Below, one piece after another: positions 6,214-6,337 of a DNA stretch of 6,337 nucleotides. Numbering within the stretch: position 1 is the stretch's first letter; the number at the start of each line of letters is the position of its first letter. A program made the translations under genes and the position numbers. The notes below the pieces were generated by a model. It was not told where the DNA came from. It saw only the letters and a list, made by a program, of their open reading frames with translations, and made no database searches. This DNA is from Flammeovirgaceae bacterium (GTDB lineage: Bacteria; Bacteroidota; Bacteroidia; Cytophagales; Cyclobacteriaceae): the NCBI GenBank assembly GCA_947457025.1, contig CANGUI010000115.1, positions 1 to 6,337 of the forward strand. The letters run 5' to 3'.

Positions 6214-6337
6214 CTAGTATTTCGCAGGCTGCCCTGCTCCCGGTGTTGACTTCCGGATGAACTCCCGGATGTGTTCGTTGGCACTGGCGAGGTCTTCCGC
6301 GCGCAGGTACATCATGTGCCCGCTGCGATAGCCCTCA
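6214..6337 (-). CDS. S10-family serine carboxypeptidase, C-terminal fragment (5' end off window)
   Basis: The last 40 codons and a TAG stop are visible; the rest lies beyond the right edge. The peptide begins EGYRSGHMMYLRAEDL and goes on to ASANEHIREFIRK. GHMMY followed by a helix ending in REFI is typical of the end of bacterial S10 carboxypeptidases, where this His belongs to the Ser-Asp-His triad. Such enzymes cleave C-terminal residues from peptides and are generally exported. The signal peptide, Ser and Asp motifs cannot be checked here. The gene converges on the hydrolase gene with repeat copy B between them. Confidence 0.7.
   Translation of the reverse strand, partial: EGYRSGHMMYLRAEDLASANEHIREFIRKSTPGAGQPAKY

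Noticed and set aside
5957..6217. Plus-strand open frame of 86 codons containing repeat copy B
   Set aside because: It starts inside the hydrolase gene in another frame and ends within the carboxypeptidase stop region; no independent start signal.

Overview
The window looks like a chromosomal segment from a Bacteroidota bacterium, probably Cytophagales-like. The reasons are several predicted lipoproteins, a surface-type DUF2341/LamG protein, weak or absent Shine-Dalgarno sequences with A-rich leaders, and one exact match to the Bacteroidota -7 promoter element TAnnTTTG. The taxonomic call is inference, since there is no rRNA or marker gene here.

Layout from left to right. (1) Minus strand, 1-1505: the N-terminal ~501 residues of a large exported protein. 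It has a signal peptide, two tandem modules resembling the N-terminal part of arabinofuranosidase-B-like domains, then DUF2341, then a LamG/concanavalin-A-like domain that runs off the left edge. It has no ATG start in frame. (2) A minus-strand hairpin terminator at 1585-1611 separates it from the next operon. (3) Minus strand, 4071-1772: a two-gene operon encoding a parallel beta-helix lipoprotein (TIGR03805-like) followed by a diheme c-type cytochrome lipoprotein (SO2930/HNE_0200 family, TIGR03806-like). The two overlap by ATGA. The pair is recurrent in bacteria but its job is, to my knowledge, unknown. (4) A divergent spacer, 4072-4381, holds a near-leaderless promoter candidate for the operon and two exact 10-bp inverted repeats. 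(5) Plus strand, 4382-4900: a GNAT acetyltransferase. (6) Plus strand, 5212-6051: an AT-rich alpha/beta-hydrolase lipoprotein, bracketed by two direct copies of a 112-bp intergenic repeat (4973-5084 and 6076-6187, about 79% identical, no gaps). (7) Minus strand, 6337-6214: the last 40 residues of a serine carboxypeptidase (S10) with its catalytic-His motif, convergent with the hydrolase.

Most products are predicted to be exported (cell envelope or surface); GNAT is the clear cytoplasmic exception. The best-supported functional unit is the beta-helix/diheme-cytochrome pair. The most unexplained structure is the repeat-hydrolase-repeat arrangement, whose gene is clearly lower in GC than its neighbours.
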